A stretch of 64,000 bases of DNA. Origin: Trichoplax adhaerens. Its lineage: Eukaryota > Placozoa > Uniplacotomia > Trichoplacea > Trichoplacidae. Position 1 is the first letter of the stretch. Every line of letters starts with the position of its first letter. A program made the position numbers and the translations under genes. The notes beneath the pieces are model-generated. The model was not told the DNA's origin. It saw only the letters and a list, made by a program, of their open reading frames with translations, and searched no databases. Positions 25,171-35,768 of this stretch are shown one piece after another. The stretch is from NCBI RefSeq assembly GCF_000150275.1, contig NW_002060955.1:1061225-1125224 (forward strand). The letters run 5' to 3'.

Positions 25171-26266
25171 AAGAAAAGTTTATTATTTTAGAATTAATTA
25201 AAAAAAAATACGGCCATAACTTGGACACTAAGTATTCATTTGAACTATAGATATGCTATTGTGATACGTAGTTGAATCGTTTCCTCAAGTCTATCAATTA
25301 TTACTGTCTAATCATTCAGTTTTATTGCTACTAAGCTATTTAAAATTATACAACAGATAGATATATCAAAATATATTATACTATCGGTATTGATGACAAA
25401 CCTAATTACTACTGTTGATATTGATTTTGAATGTTGAGCTTTTAAAAAACACTGCTAGAATCTAATAAGTAGAGGAGTTGTTGGTAATTTTTATCTTAAC
25501 ATAGTCTCAATGAACGTGTCTTCCGTTATATTACTCAGCTATAGTTAGCTTGTTACTCCTTGAATCACTTATTGCTCTCTCTCTCTTTCTGTATATAACT
25601 ACTGTATCCATCATTACTACAATGATATCCGTAGTAATAACGCGATTGGTCATTCTCGATCATCGTGACATGTGAATGAGCACTAAAGATACACAACTAG
25701 CATCTTTAAATATCGCCATAACTGTTATCATAATTTTTACGGTATAACGATGCTCTTATTAGTATAGGATAAGACAGAAATCAATAAAATTGTATGTGAA
25801 ACGCGACGACAAGCGAGTTCTAACTGCAAATAAGCAATCAATGATATCATAAAATGGCGTAGAATATAACAGTCGATATTTGGTTGTTTTCAAATCAGCC
25901 ATTGTTTTATTTTTCAATTTAAACAGTTGATAAAAAATTCTGCAAATTTCATTATGATTACTACACAAAAGCCTACTAGAGATTAAGAGAAGCTATGCAA
26001 GTGTAGTCCTTACATAGGTACGAGTATATATATATATATACAATCGAGCAACATCCATAACCAGTCATCGATAGAGTATCAAATTTGCTAGGAACAAAAT
26101 CGTTATATCCTTTTTTCCACAACTACTTATAAAGCACGGAAAATCCAGTCAATAAATTAATCTTCGAATACATTCGTCTTTCACATCGAACCAATGCAGT
26201 AAAAATTTACTTTCATTTGATTTTCAATTGATTACACGTGAAATAGTAGATTTTCCAAATTGTAAA
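25171..26266. other. Intergenic region between hydrolase and UXT
   Basis: No gene seen. It includes a short CT-rich tract near 25575 and a (TA)n run near 26025. A 69-codon minus-strand frame at 25759-25968 looks like chance. Confidence 0.5.
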
Positions 26267-28987
26267 CTACCAGTGGATGTTTTGAGATGGTTTATCATCA
26301 TTTAATATTTGTAATTGGGCTAATTTCTGCAAAATAATACGGAAAAAAAGAGCTCATTAAGTCATTACTTTATATCTTGGACCACAAACATAGGATGATT
26401 AGTTGTAATAAAAAGCCCCCAAAATTCAACTACAATTTTACCTCCAATACAATCTTAATATTGGCTTTGATTTTAGATGCTTCCACTGTTAATTTTTGAT
26501 TTATCCTACATAAGGTAGATTCTATAATTAATACGCTGTATATGATACCAATATGCACCAGTTCTTTCCCAAGTATTGTCATCATTTATGTTATAGCCAG
26601 TAATTGATGATAAAGATAACGATATCAATTTTACAATCGCATAATTATTTTCGAAAGCAGTATTTTTAATTCCTTTAAGGCGCTCCTGTAGTATATATTG
26701 TACTGATATCGTATAATAGCTAGTAGCTGATATCCATTATGGTGCACATCTGCTACTACAATCTACTACAGTGATCTATTTTATTACTTTATGACAAACA
26801 CGGCTTGCTAAGTGAAAAATTGTTAGGTAAGGAAAGTTTTATCTTACTCAGTTAAGTGGGCGATTTTTTTACCCATAAATTTTATAGCTTCGTCTAAAGT
26901 TAGTTCGAGGTAGAAGCCAAAACCCACGGACACAAAGATTTTTGATGTATCGTTGCTACAGTGCAAAATAGTTTGGATTAGTTCTCTTAAGGGAAGGAAT
27001 TTTGCTTTTAAAAATGACTAAGGCAAATTACTGCATGTTCAAAATTGTAGTTTTATAATTACGAGTACAGTATCAATTAATGTAGTGGAGAATATGTACT
27101 TTGCTCCAATTCTATCCTCACAGTTTGCATACTTGCTATTGGATGTTGATAAGTAAGAGTTGAAAAGCAAGCAATAATTATAATAGAACGACTCTTTTAT
27201 CGCTAGCTATCAAAGTATTGATGAACACATTCAGTTTCTGGACATGAAGACATTCCATTTTTCGACTAACTTTTTATAAGCTACTAGAGTAAGACTACAC
27301 CATTAAGATCCTTTCATTCTTTCCTGATTGAGCATTACATGACACTATTCTATAGCATTCATTTTGTAGTTAAAGGTGAATCATGCAAGCTATCTACTGT
27401 ACGAATTTTGATTATTTTTATAATGTCAAAATAAGAAAGTCAATGACTTACACATTAGCTTGGACATAAAAATTGCATCCTAAATCAACCTTGCTGCGTA
27501 GCGTTTTGCCATCTTCACCTAATAACTAGCAAGTAAACTTATGGTCAAGGGTTGGTTAAAACATTCGGTTGAGACATAGTGGATATTTCCTGTACATAAA
27601 CGTTTCCTGAGCGTCAGTATCGACTGCAACGAAAAATGGAACTGGCAAGATGATCTTTGCAATCCATTAAATCGACGTCAATCATTTGTAATGTACCTGT
27701 AAATTTTCAATACTTTGACGCAATTTCAGATAGTTTGCGATTTGTTGGCAGACAGATTCCCGACGCTCGTTGACCAAGCTAATGAAATTGAGAGATGACA
27801 ATCATTCATTTATCGATGGAATAAAGGCACAGAAGAGAACATGTCGTTTATTTATTTTGTCAAACATTTGGTACATTTTTAATCCTACTGTATTTATTGT
27901 TGACATTCATTTTTGAGCAGTATCGCCAAAAGGAGTAACCTATTGAATTTAGCGTTGTTGTAAGAATTCTATAACTTGCACTTTTATCATGCCGTGCAAT
28001 AACGAGTGTTGCAAGTGTATTGTCATTGCATTCAATCAGTCTAGCCATTACAGTTGTTAAATCACCTTTAGCATGGACACCATCTTTAGTCTAACTACCT
28101 TATGGGCTTCATCAAGTCAGTACTGTAGAAGGAGCATTACTGATGAACTTTGAATGCCGTCTACCATGAGCACCATCAATCATGTAGGACATGATCTCGT
28201 GTAGCCCATGGCAATCAACACTGCAAGCTCAATTCAACAACACCATGACCATGGAGAGAGTGTGGAACACTAGGCAAAACAAGAACTTGTTCCATTTCTC
28301 TCCTATACTGCAATGAGCGAAATCATCCAATCTGCATTGCGTTGCATTCTTGACTACGACACAGGAAGTGAATCCTTGTGCTATGCTGATATCAGCAGAA
28401 GATTTCTATGATTATCGTAGCAGGAAGTACAGTAGTATCGGCCTTGGAGAAGCCATGATTGAACGAGTATGGTTGAAAGTGTCAATCACCATGAATAGCT
28501 AGCTCATCTACAGTAATAATAATAAGCCTTGGATCAAATGATGTTTGGGATGTTGTTGAATATTGCTTGTCGTTACGTTCGTTGGTGTTTTCAACAGACT
28601 AGTAGCAATCAATGGCATACGAATACTTGGTTATTGCCGTCCATGTTTGGATGTTATTAAATATTGCTTGTCGTAACGTTCGTTGGTGTTTTCAACAGAC
28701 TAGTAGCAATAAATGATATACGAATACTTGGTGATGACCATCCCTATTTGGATGTTGTTGAATATTGCTTGTCGTTGCGTTCGTTGGTATTTTCAACGGG
28801 CTATTAGCAATGAATGATATACGAATACTTGATTATGGCCGTCCATAGCTTTATGGATGCCTATGGACTGGCACTGATGATGGATCGTTTGGATAACATC
28901 GATGGAGTCGATGGTGATTGAACTTACGTTAAATCGCCTTTTAATTTCTCATTAATAAATTGCTCAAATTTGGTCAGCTTGTCCATG
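26267..28987 (-). CDS. UXT: UXT, prefoldin-like subunit (ART-27)
   Basis: Six exons on the minus strand: 28929-28987, 27697-27778, 27452-27525, 26848-26955, 26442-26505, 26267-26326. All junctions keep the frame (phases 2, 0, 2, 2, 0) and give 148 aa; human UXT is 157 aa. UXT is an alpha-class prefoldin-like protein of the R2TP/URI complex, also linked to the centrosome and transcription. The two coiled-coil helices and the beta hairpin are visible: [19 protein letters not shown], then [20 protein letters not shown], the hallmark [12 protein letters not shown], then [20 protein letters not shown] with EAIKFM..K, and [11 protein letters not shown]. The ATG chosen is the one right before the conserved helix; the frame is open further upstream but that part has no family match. 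Intron 1 contains a three-copy tandem repeat. The gene is divergent from PLK. Confidence 0.93.
28548..28852. repeat. Three-copy 101-bp tandem repeat inside UXT intron 1
   Basis: Copies start at 28548, 28649 and 28750, each with GGATGTT.TT.AATATTGC and CGTTCGTTGGT.TTTTCAAC. The period is 101 bp and the copies are about 90 percent alike, so the array is fairly young. No palindromic repeats and no regular unique spacers are present, so it is not CRISPR-like. Confidence 0.9.
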
Positions 28988-29204
28988 GATAAACATGGAG
29001 GGAATCCTCCTTTGTTAACAGTCCTAATACACACACACAAGAGGAAGTTGGAATGGAATCGCTTTGCCTTTGCAAATTCTCGATCGCAGGAAAAGGGAAA
29101 CTGGACGATGTGGATTGCTCCTCCTCTGCCTTCCACCCACAACACCATCTCGATTAGCAGACTACCCGACCCATCTTGACTCGCTCCAGCTGGCACTTAG
29201 TACT

Positions 29205-30260
29205 GTACCAGTAGAGTATGCTGTACTGTAGTGTACAGTATGGATTGTAGTGTAGACCTGCGCAAATCGACACTGAACATCTCTAGTCAGTAGACCGTGG
29301 GTTTGGAAAGAGAAGTCTGTCCATCGGTCTACCACAGTACATTGTGCTGTACTGTACTGTACAGTGTACAGTACAGTGTCCACTGGTTCCTGGCCTGCAT
29401 ACGTACAGTACAGTACTGTCCAGTATCGTACTACTGTACAAAACCATGACTGTACAGTACAATGTACTGGACATCCAGGAGCAGATACTATAGGCCAAAC
29501 TGGACTTGCAAGCGCACTTGTATTACAAATCCTTTCAGCAAGACCGATTTGAGTAGAAGGCTAGAAGCACACTGCACAATGATGAATTCTTGGACACCAT
29601 TGCTGTCATCAACACACAACCATGGGTGCAGTGTAGAGTACAGTACAGTATGAAAGACCGCCAGGTGTACCATAACTGTACACTGTGCAGCTTGGGGCCA
29701 GTACAGTATGAATTCATTTTGAAATTCTGTTCAACGCGCACGCTCACGATCAAAAGGGCGAGTTGGTGAGAATTTTCCACTGTCATCATCCAAGTTCTTC
29801 CACGTGATCTACAGTACACTGTACTGTAAGGCTGCCGTGCTGTACAGTACTGTACTGTACAGTACACTGTACTGCGTGATCCTTTTCGTTCCTGATTCTA
29901 AATAAGTACTATACAGAATGCTTGAATATAGATCAAATGGTGCAAAAAGTAATGCAAACGATAGTGCATTAGTTGAATATAGGAAAACATAGAATTGTAC
30001 AGTAGATGCTCAATCAGGCCCAAACTCGATAAGTTGTACTGTATAGTTTGTGGTAGCCTAAGAACTCAGCAATGCCAATTTGGTACAGTACAGTACAGCA
30101 AGTCCAACCTACAGTACAGTACTGGAGAGTCTAATTTCTCCACAGCAAAGCTGCAGTACAGTACTGTGTACTGTAGCGGAACCTTGGGACCAGGGTGCTT
30201 TCCTGTACTGTACTGTACAGACTGTCTTGTCTGTACTGCACGTGGCACTTGGCAAATTCT
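29205..30260. repeat. TACTGTAC/GTACAGTAC island cluster
   Basis: Several runs of alternating TACTGTAC and GTACAGTAC separated by unique sequence. At 29351-29377 two 13-bp arms are perfectly complementary around one base, with the same central sequence (TGTACAGTGTACA) as the longer palindrome at 15337-15375. Confidence 0.8.
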
Positions 30261-30299
30261 GTCCCATGGAACTGATGGAAGTGAACTGAATAGGGACCT

Positions 30300-30600
30300 G
30301 ACCCCTCTTCGGACGGACAGACATGCCGACTGGATCGCATAGCAAAGATGGTCGATTTTGAATGGAGATATTTTTTCTACACCAAGTAATATTACGTTCA
30401 ATCTTCCGTTACTAAGTTGTGCTTGAAAACAGTCATACAAGATTGTCCATGTCATTTCCATTAGTACTGGTGATTTACAAGACCGACGCGGAAGATCCAT
30501 CTTCACCAGCTACTTTTGGTCTCTACATTTGGATATTGACCGGCTGATAAGGAGAAGAAAAGTCCGTCTGTCTGAGTATACGGTACCAGCGACTAAGTCG
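30300..30600. repeat. Diverged interspersed repeat, copy 3
   Basis: Shares ordered blocks with 15420-15800, including CGGACGGACAGAC, AAGTAATATTACGTTCAATC, GTGCTTGAAAACAGTC and GAAAAGTCCGTCTGTCTGAG. As at 15.4 kb it directly adjoins a TACTGTAC island, so the two parts may belong to one larger element. Confidence 0.6.
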
Positions 30601-30769
30601 TATTCTGTACAAGAGTGAGTTGAACCCGTGCCTGCCAGTACAGTGTACAGTGTACAGTCCATCTCCTGTCGGGTGTGTACTACTGTACACTGTGTACTGT
30701 CCAATCCAATCAATACAAGGTGGCGTCGCTGGTGGACATCATCATCCAATCGTATTTCAGTTTAACCCA

Positions 30770-30900
30770 CGTGATCACTCGGCCTTCGACCGTTAGGACT
30801 CTTGACGCAAGCGTCCATTTCAACCAATCACCGTTGAAGAGGTGAATTTAAAAGCCGTTGATAGCCAGTAACCTCAGTGGATCAACAGTAGCTTGACTGC
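30770..30900 (+). promoter_or_regulatory. Possible PLK promoter with CCAAT box
   Basis: About 200-300 bp before the PLK ATG lies the only stretch here free of repeats. It has AACCAATCACCG near 30819 (CCAAT box), an MYB-like CCGTTA near 30790 and GAATTTAAAAG near 30844. CCAAT boxes are common in mitotic gene promoters. This is inference from motif content only. Confidence 0.25.
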
Positions 30901-31081
30901 CCAATTTAAACTGACCAATATCGGCGTTTCTCTCTCATTCCAGCAAACTGCAAGTAGTGGTGGCGTCCAGAGTGAAGATTGCAAACAAGGAGGAAGAAAA
31001 ACAAGAAAGTCCATTAACTTGAACTCCTATTTCCTAGTGATAGAACTTTCAACAGTATTGTACAAGTACTTGGTGTTAATC

Positions 31082-34000
31082 ATGTCGTCTAAAACGGATG
31101 ATTCCAAAGACATTATTACGGTGCCGTCAACCGGCCAACGTTTCAGGAAAGGAGAATTCCTGGGCAAGGTAATGCTATGACGATTTCAACAGCAGTCTGA
31201 TTTGAAATGGATTTTACGCTTCCATTTCGTTATCCTTGACTCTGTCGTTTTTTATACTCCAAGAAGGATGGTGTTGTGTAGTTCTTGGATTAAGTTGACT
31301 TCTTTTGAGACAACAAGTTGAACGTAGCAGTTGTCTTTTACACGTTGTCAACCAGGTTAGGCAAAAAATCCACTTGGATGACACTAGACACTTTTCAACA
31401 GATTGTAGGAAAAGGGCTAGACAAATGCTTCTCTTTTCTTGTCTACAAGCAGTTTCAGTCAGTCAAACATTCAGTTAGTAAGACACTTTGCATTGCTAGG
31501 TGCACTTGTAGCGAGAGTAATAGCGATTAGGAGCTCTTTGAAAAATTCAACTTGATCCAACGCTTGAACAAGCAACCATTTCAAATTTTTTCTCTTCCTG
31601 GTTATAACGGTTTTGCCTCATACAGTATCTACATGATGCAGTCGGGCAAACTTGTTTTCAACCACCAACCTCAATGTCTTGTGTACTGCAACTACTTTTT
31701 ACTTCTTCTATCTCTCAAACTGACATTAATTTATTATCAACTCGAATGCCTTGCACTTTGCTACTCGTTACACTGTTCAATTGGCAGCGGCAGTCGTCGA
31801 AAGGAATAAAAAATGCGCAAAGACTGTCATGAAGATTCTAAATGACTGTTGCCCCCTTCCCTTCAAGTTATAATTTGTCAATTGACCGTATCCATTTTCT
31901 TTTTCCAACATTTCAGGGTGGATTTGGCCGATGTTACGAATTCATTGATATGAAAACTGATCAAAAATATGCTGGCAAAATTGTCTCCAAATCCATGCTG
32001 GTAAAAGCTCATCATCGCTCTAAGGTAAGCGAAGTCATCCTTTTGCCTGCAGTCAATAACAATCTTTTAGCAATAAAAATTCTACTTGTATTTATTCTCT
32101 ATTACAAATACACTTGTTTAGACGGATAAACTTGACAATCTACTTGTCTTTCCTTAGATGGCCTCAGAAATTGCCATTCATAAAACAATTAACCATCCTA
32201 ACATTGTCAAATTCATTACCAATTTTGAAAATGAAAAAAACGTCTACATTGTTTTAGAATTATGCTCAAAGAAGGTAACTTTCACCGACCATTAAAAAAA
32301 AAAAAAACATACAAGTTAAAATAGTATGAACTTGGTGTATGAATAATTTTTGTCTCTGGCTATCTTTTCTCTCTGTAGTCACTATATGAATTGCAGAAAA
32401 GGCGTCGTTATCTGACAGAAGCAGAAGTTCGCTATTTTATGTCACAAGCGGTTTCCGGATGTAAACATTTACACGATTTGAAAATCATCCATCGAGATTT
32501 AAAATTAGCTAATATCTTTATCGATGGAGACCTAAATCTAAAGTTAGGAGATTTTGGGCTAGCAGCTCAAATTGAGCATGATGGCGAACGAAAAAGGTAG
32601 CTAAATAATCCAAACTTTTACAGTAGACGTACCACGCCAAGTATTCCTTCAAATAAATGTTACTATTCCATTAATAGCCAATAGTATAGTAATCGTCAAT
32701 GTTCTCCTTTCCAATCATGACGTAGAACCCTTTGTGGAACTCCAAATTATATCGCTCCTGAAATTTTAAAGAAACTTGGCCATTCCTTTGGTGTAGATGC
32801 ATGGTCCCTTGGTTGTATCATGTAAGGCATACACGATCATAGTACAACTAATCACAATAGTAGTATTTATCCACTCTTGCATCAAAAAATCAACCACTCA
32901 TAACTGCTGTACTAGCCATATTTTAAGAAAGCTTGCTATGATAAATAGTTAGTAATACCTTTGCTGTCTATTGTTAATGCCAAGGTATACGCTATTAGTT
33001 GGTAAACCACCTTTTGAAACTGAAACATTACACGAAACCTACAGACGAATTAAAGATAACAACTTCCAGGTGCCATCGAGTATATCGAAAAATGCCGGAG
33101 ACTTGATTACCAAATTATTAAATTCCAATCCTGAGAAAAGACCTAGCATGGCAGAAATCCTCAATCATGCATTCTTCACATCGGGTTACTTTCCCTCAAA
33201 GTTACCCCATAGTTGTCTTGTTGCTGAGCCTAATTTTGCTGACACTTGTCTAGGTATATTGTCTTATGATCGCATACTGTGACGTTTGCATCTTTGTAAA
33301 CTCCAGCCAGTTAGCCTTTTATTTATTCTAAATCCGTTCATACTTATGTGTTACAGTACAAGGTAGCAGACAGCCATTCCATGAAGTCAATTATAAACTT
33401 CAAACAAGACCTACTGCTAAGTCCGCTGACCCTAAACCAAACGCTAAACCAGCTAACAAGGACGAAAACGTTGCTGATAAAGCAAAACCAGTTATGAATT
33501 TGAACATACCTAAAACATTTTTAGCCGGAAAATTTTCACCGTTTGCAGGTAAGGATATAGCATATCCTATTTTTAGTCACGTTATTAATATAGAGCCATA
33601 TAAATTACTACCATTTATAGATGCAGTCGCCGATTATAGTCAATATGATTTGATTGCCTTGCTAAAGAAGTTTTCAACAAATAAACTCACTGAAATTTCA
33701 GAGAAAGTTTTAGGTAAATCAATAGCACTTGTCAAAGTAATTAAGAAATGCTTATGATGCAAATTGAAACCATACATCATAAAATAGTTATACTTCTTCC
33801 ATTATAAATTTAATAAATATTCTCGATAATTTGCCTTCTCAGCATTAATGATGATACATTGCTATATCTATTTTTAATTTAATTTTTAACCCTATCTTAC
33901 ATAGATGAAGGTATTACGCCTTCTATGGATCCCATGTACTGGATCAGTAAATGGGTTGATTATTCCGATAAGTATGGCTTTGGATACCAACTTACTGATA

Positions 34001-34786
34001 GTAGTCATGGTGTATTCTTTAATGATGGCGCTCGACTTATCCTTGCTCCAGATAGAGTGTAAGATTATTGTAGTCACTTTGCTAACGCCTACGTACTATC
34101 TTTTAAGCGAAATATCCGTTAAAATAACTCAATACCTTTTGCAATCACAGCCATCTTCAGTATATTGATTCCTCTGGTAATGAACAATGTACAACTACCG
34201 TCAAAGCTGAAGAGAAGCATGTACAACTAATAACAAAGAAATTAGCTATTATTAATCATTTTGTAAAATACATGGACGAAAAACTGGTTCAGGTTAGTAA
34301 GCATATTCGTACGTTACATTATTAGAGATATTATTGTAGGCTCACATTGACATCATAAATTATATATAAATTTAGTCCGGAAGGAAGCCATTTATTGAAT
34401 TAGATTCCTGCCGTTTGCCATACGTCTACTCTTGGCTTCGAACTGAGACCGCAATTTGCATGCTTTTATCGAATGGTGTTGCTCAGGTAATAAATAATGA
34501 CTCATGGCGGATACTCGATTACACACAGTACTTTCTTGAATTAATAGTGGGATTTTTGTTGCGCTACTAGATAAACTTTTTCCAAGATCACAAAAAGCTT
34601 GTTATATGCCCAAGATTGGAATGTGTATCAGTTGTTCGAAAAAAGTCTCGTATGAAGACCTACAGAATGTGTGACATATTGCGCAACGGATGTACCTCTG
34701 ACTTGTTAAGTCGGTTGCATTACTCTAGAGGCGTACTTGAACTTTTGCGTGAAAATACACCGAAATTTAATGCGCTTGCACAATAA
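31082..34786 (+). CDS. PLK1: Polo-like kinase 1 class mitotic kinase
   Basis: Eleven exons: 31082-31168, 31917-32024, 32158-32274, 32379-32596, 32726-32821, 32985-33253, 33357-33548, 33905-34058, 34151-34292, 34376-34486, 34571-34786. All junctions stay in frame and give 569 aa (human PLK1 603). It is a Ser/Thr kinase driving mitotic entry, centrosome and kinetochore events. Kinase domain about 24-280: glycine loop [10 protein letters not shown] split by intron 1, YAGK lysine, [12 protein letters not shown], activation loop [13 protein letters not shown] with the activating Thr. The linker (about 300-360) is Lys/Pro-rich. Polo box 1 starts at [19 protein letters not shown]; polo box 2 contains [20 protein letters not shown]. 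The phosphopeptide-binding residues of PLK1 (the second W of W.SKW and the H.K of DHKKL) are conserved. The last coding exon ends in a helical tail. The start is the first in-frame ATG. Intron 7 is unusual (see findings). Confidence 0.97.
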
Positions 34787-35768
34787 TTTGGCATTGTTAC
34801 CTTGCTACATTGGTATTTGTATTTGGAATAAGTATAGTTCCAAATGAATGGACTTTTTTTAAAATAATACTCGGCTATAAAATTTTGCCAAAATTTATAT
34901 GGGGAAATTATAGCAAAATTATAACCAACTCAAGCTGGTCATATGTGCTGAAGACTATCAGTTAGACTTCGTATTTAAATATACATCCAGTTTATTCTTT
35001 ACTTAAATTGTTAGTTTTAACGGTTTAATTTTTGTTGTCTTTAGTACGGCTTCGTACTTCGAGGAAATCTATACGTAGATATATGCGTGTATGTGAATGC
35101 ACGCATCTAAATATTTTCCTTATCAAACTAAGTAGGTGCTATGATAACTCCTGTATAAGCTAGATCTATTATTATAGTGCGTAGCTTTAACATACTTGCA
35201 AGATAAAAATCTTGATGTACGATAAAATGTTTATGTGGTAAATATAGGACCATCTGTATTCCTGTCATTTTGGTTAATGTAATGAAGTAAATCGGTTTAT
35301 TCTTAAACTTTATTCAATTATTGATAAGTGTAATCATATATACATATATATATGTGAGTATATAGATGTAGTATGTATATACATGAAAAGGATTTTATCG
35401 TAATTTAACTTGTTTCAGATAATCTTTATGTGAAATGTGATGTTAAAGTGGTAGCTAGCTGTATATATGCTGTCAAAATTGCTACAACCAAGATTAGTAA
35501 ACAATTGCGGACATTATTATAAAAATGGCCTTGGTGAATCTGTAAATTAAAGAATAGTACAACAACGACACATTGATATGCAACCTTGTTTCTTACTCAA
35601 TGCATTGAAAACATATTTTGATATTACAACGTTCAGTATGATGAACACGATAGCTTAAACAACACAATATACTAATTTGGACAGTATATAATTTCAAGTA
35701 CTAACAAAATTTGTATGGCATCCATAGTATTTGTAATGTTTAGTTTCGCTATAGCTCTTTCAGTATGA
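34787..35768. other. Intergenic region between convergent PLK and LRRC72
   Basis: Nothing gene-like; 3' UTRs of both neighbours are expected. An AT-rich TATACATATATATATG tract lies near 35340. Confidence 0.5.

Larger units (their letters stand above)
28988..31081. other. Region between divergent UXT and PLK genes
   Basis: Contains the shared upstream region of both genes, the TACTGTAC islands at about 29200-29480, 29630-29710, 29810-29880, 30080-30260 and 30640-30700, and a copy of the interspersed repeat at 30300-30600. Numerous short open frames here run through the islands. Confidence 0.6.

Noticed and set aside
28548-28852. CRISPR array
   Set aside because: Three long direct repeats with no unique spacers in an animal intron.
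28924-29196. Upstream extension of UXT exon 1 to an earlier ATG
   Set aside because: The extension has no family match; the ATG at 28987 starts exactly at the conserved helix.
29162-30749. Many short open frames between UXT and PLK
   Set aside because: Same reason: frames across TACTGTAC islands, open on both strands at once.
33905-34168. 87-codon frame starting MKVLRLLW
   Set aside because: It is PLK exon 8 read in the wrong frame.
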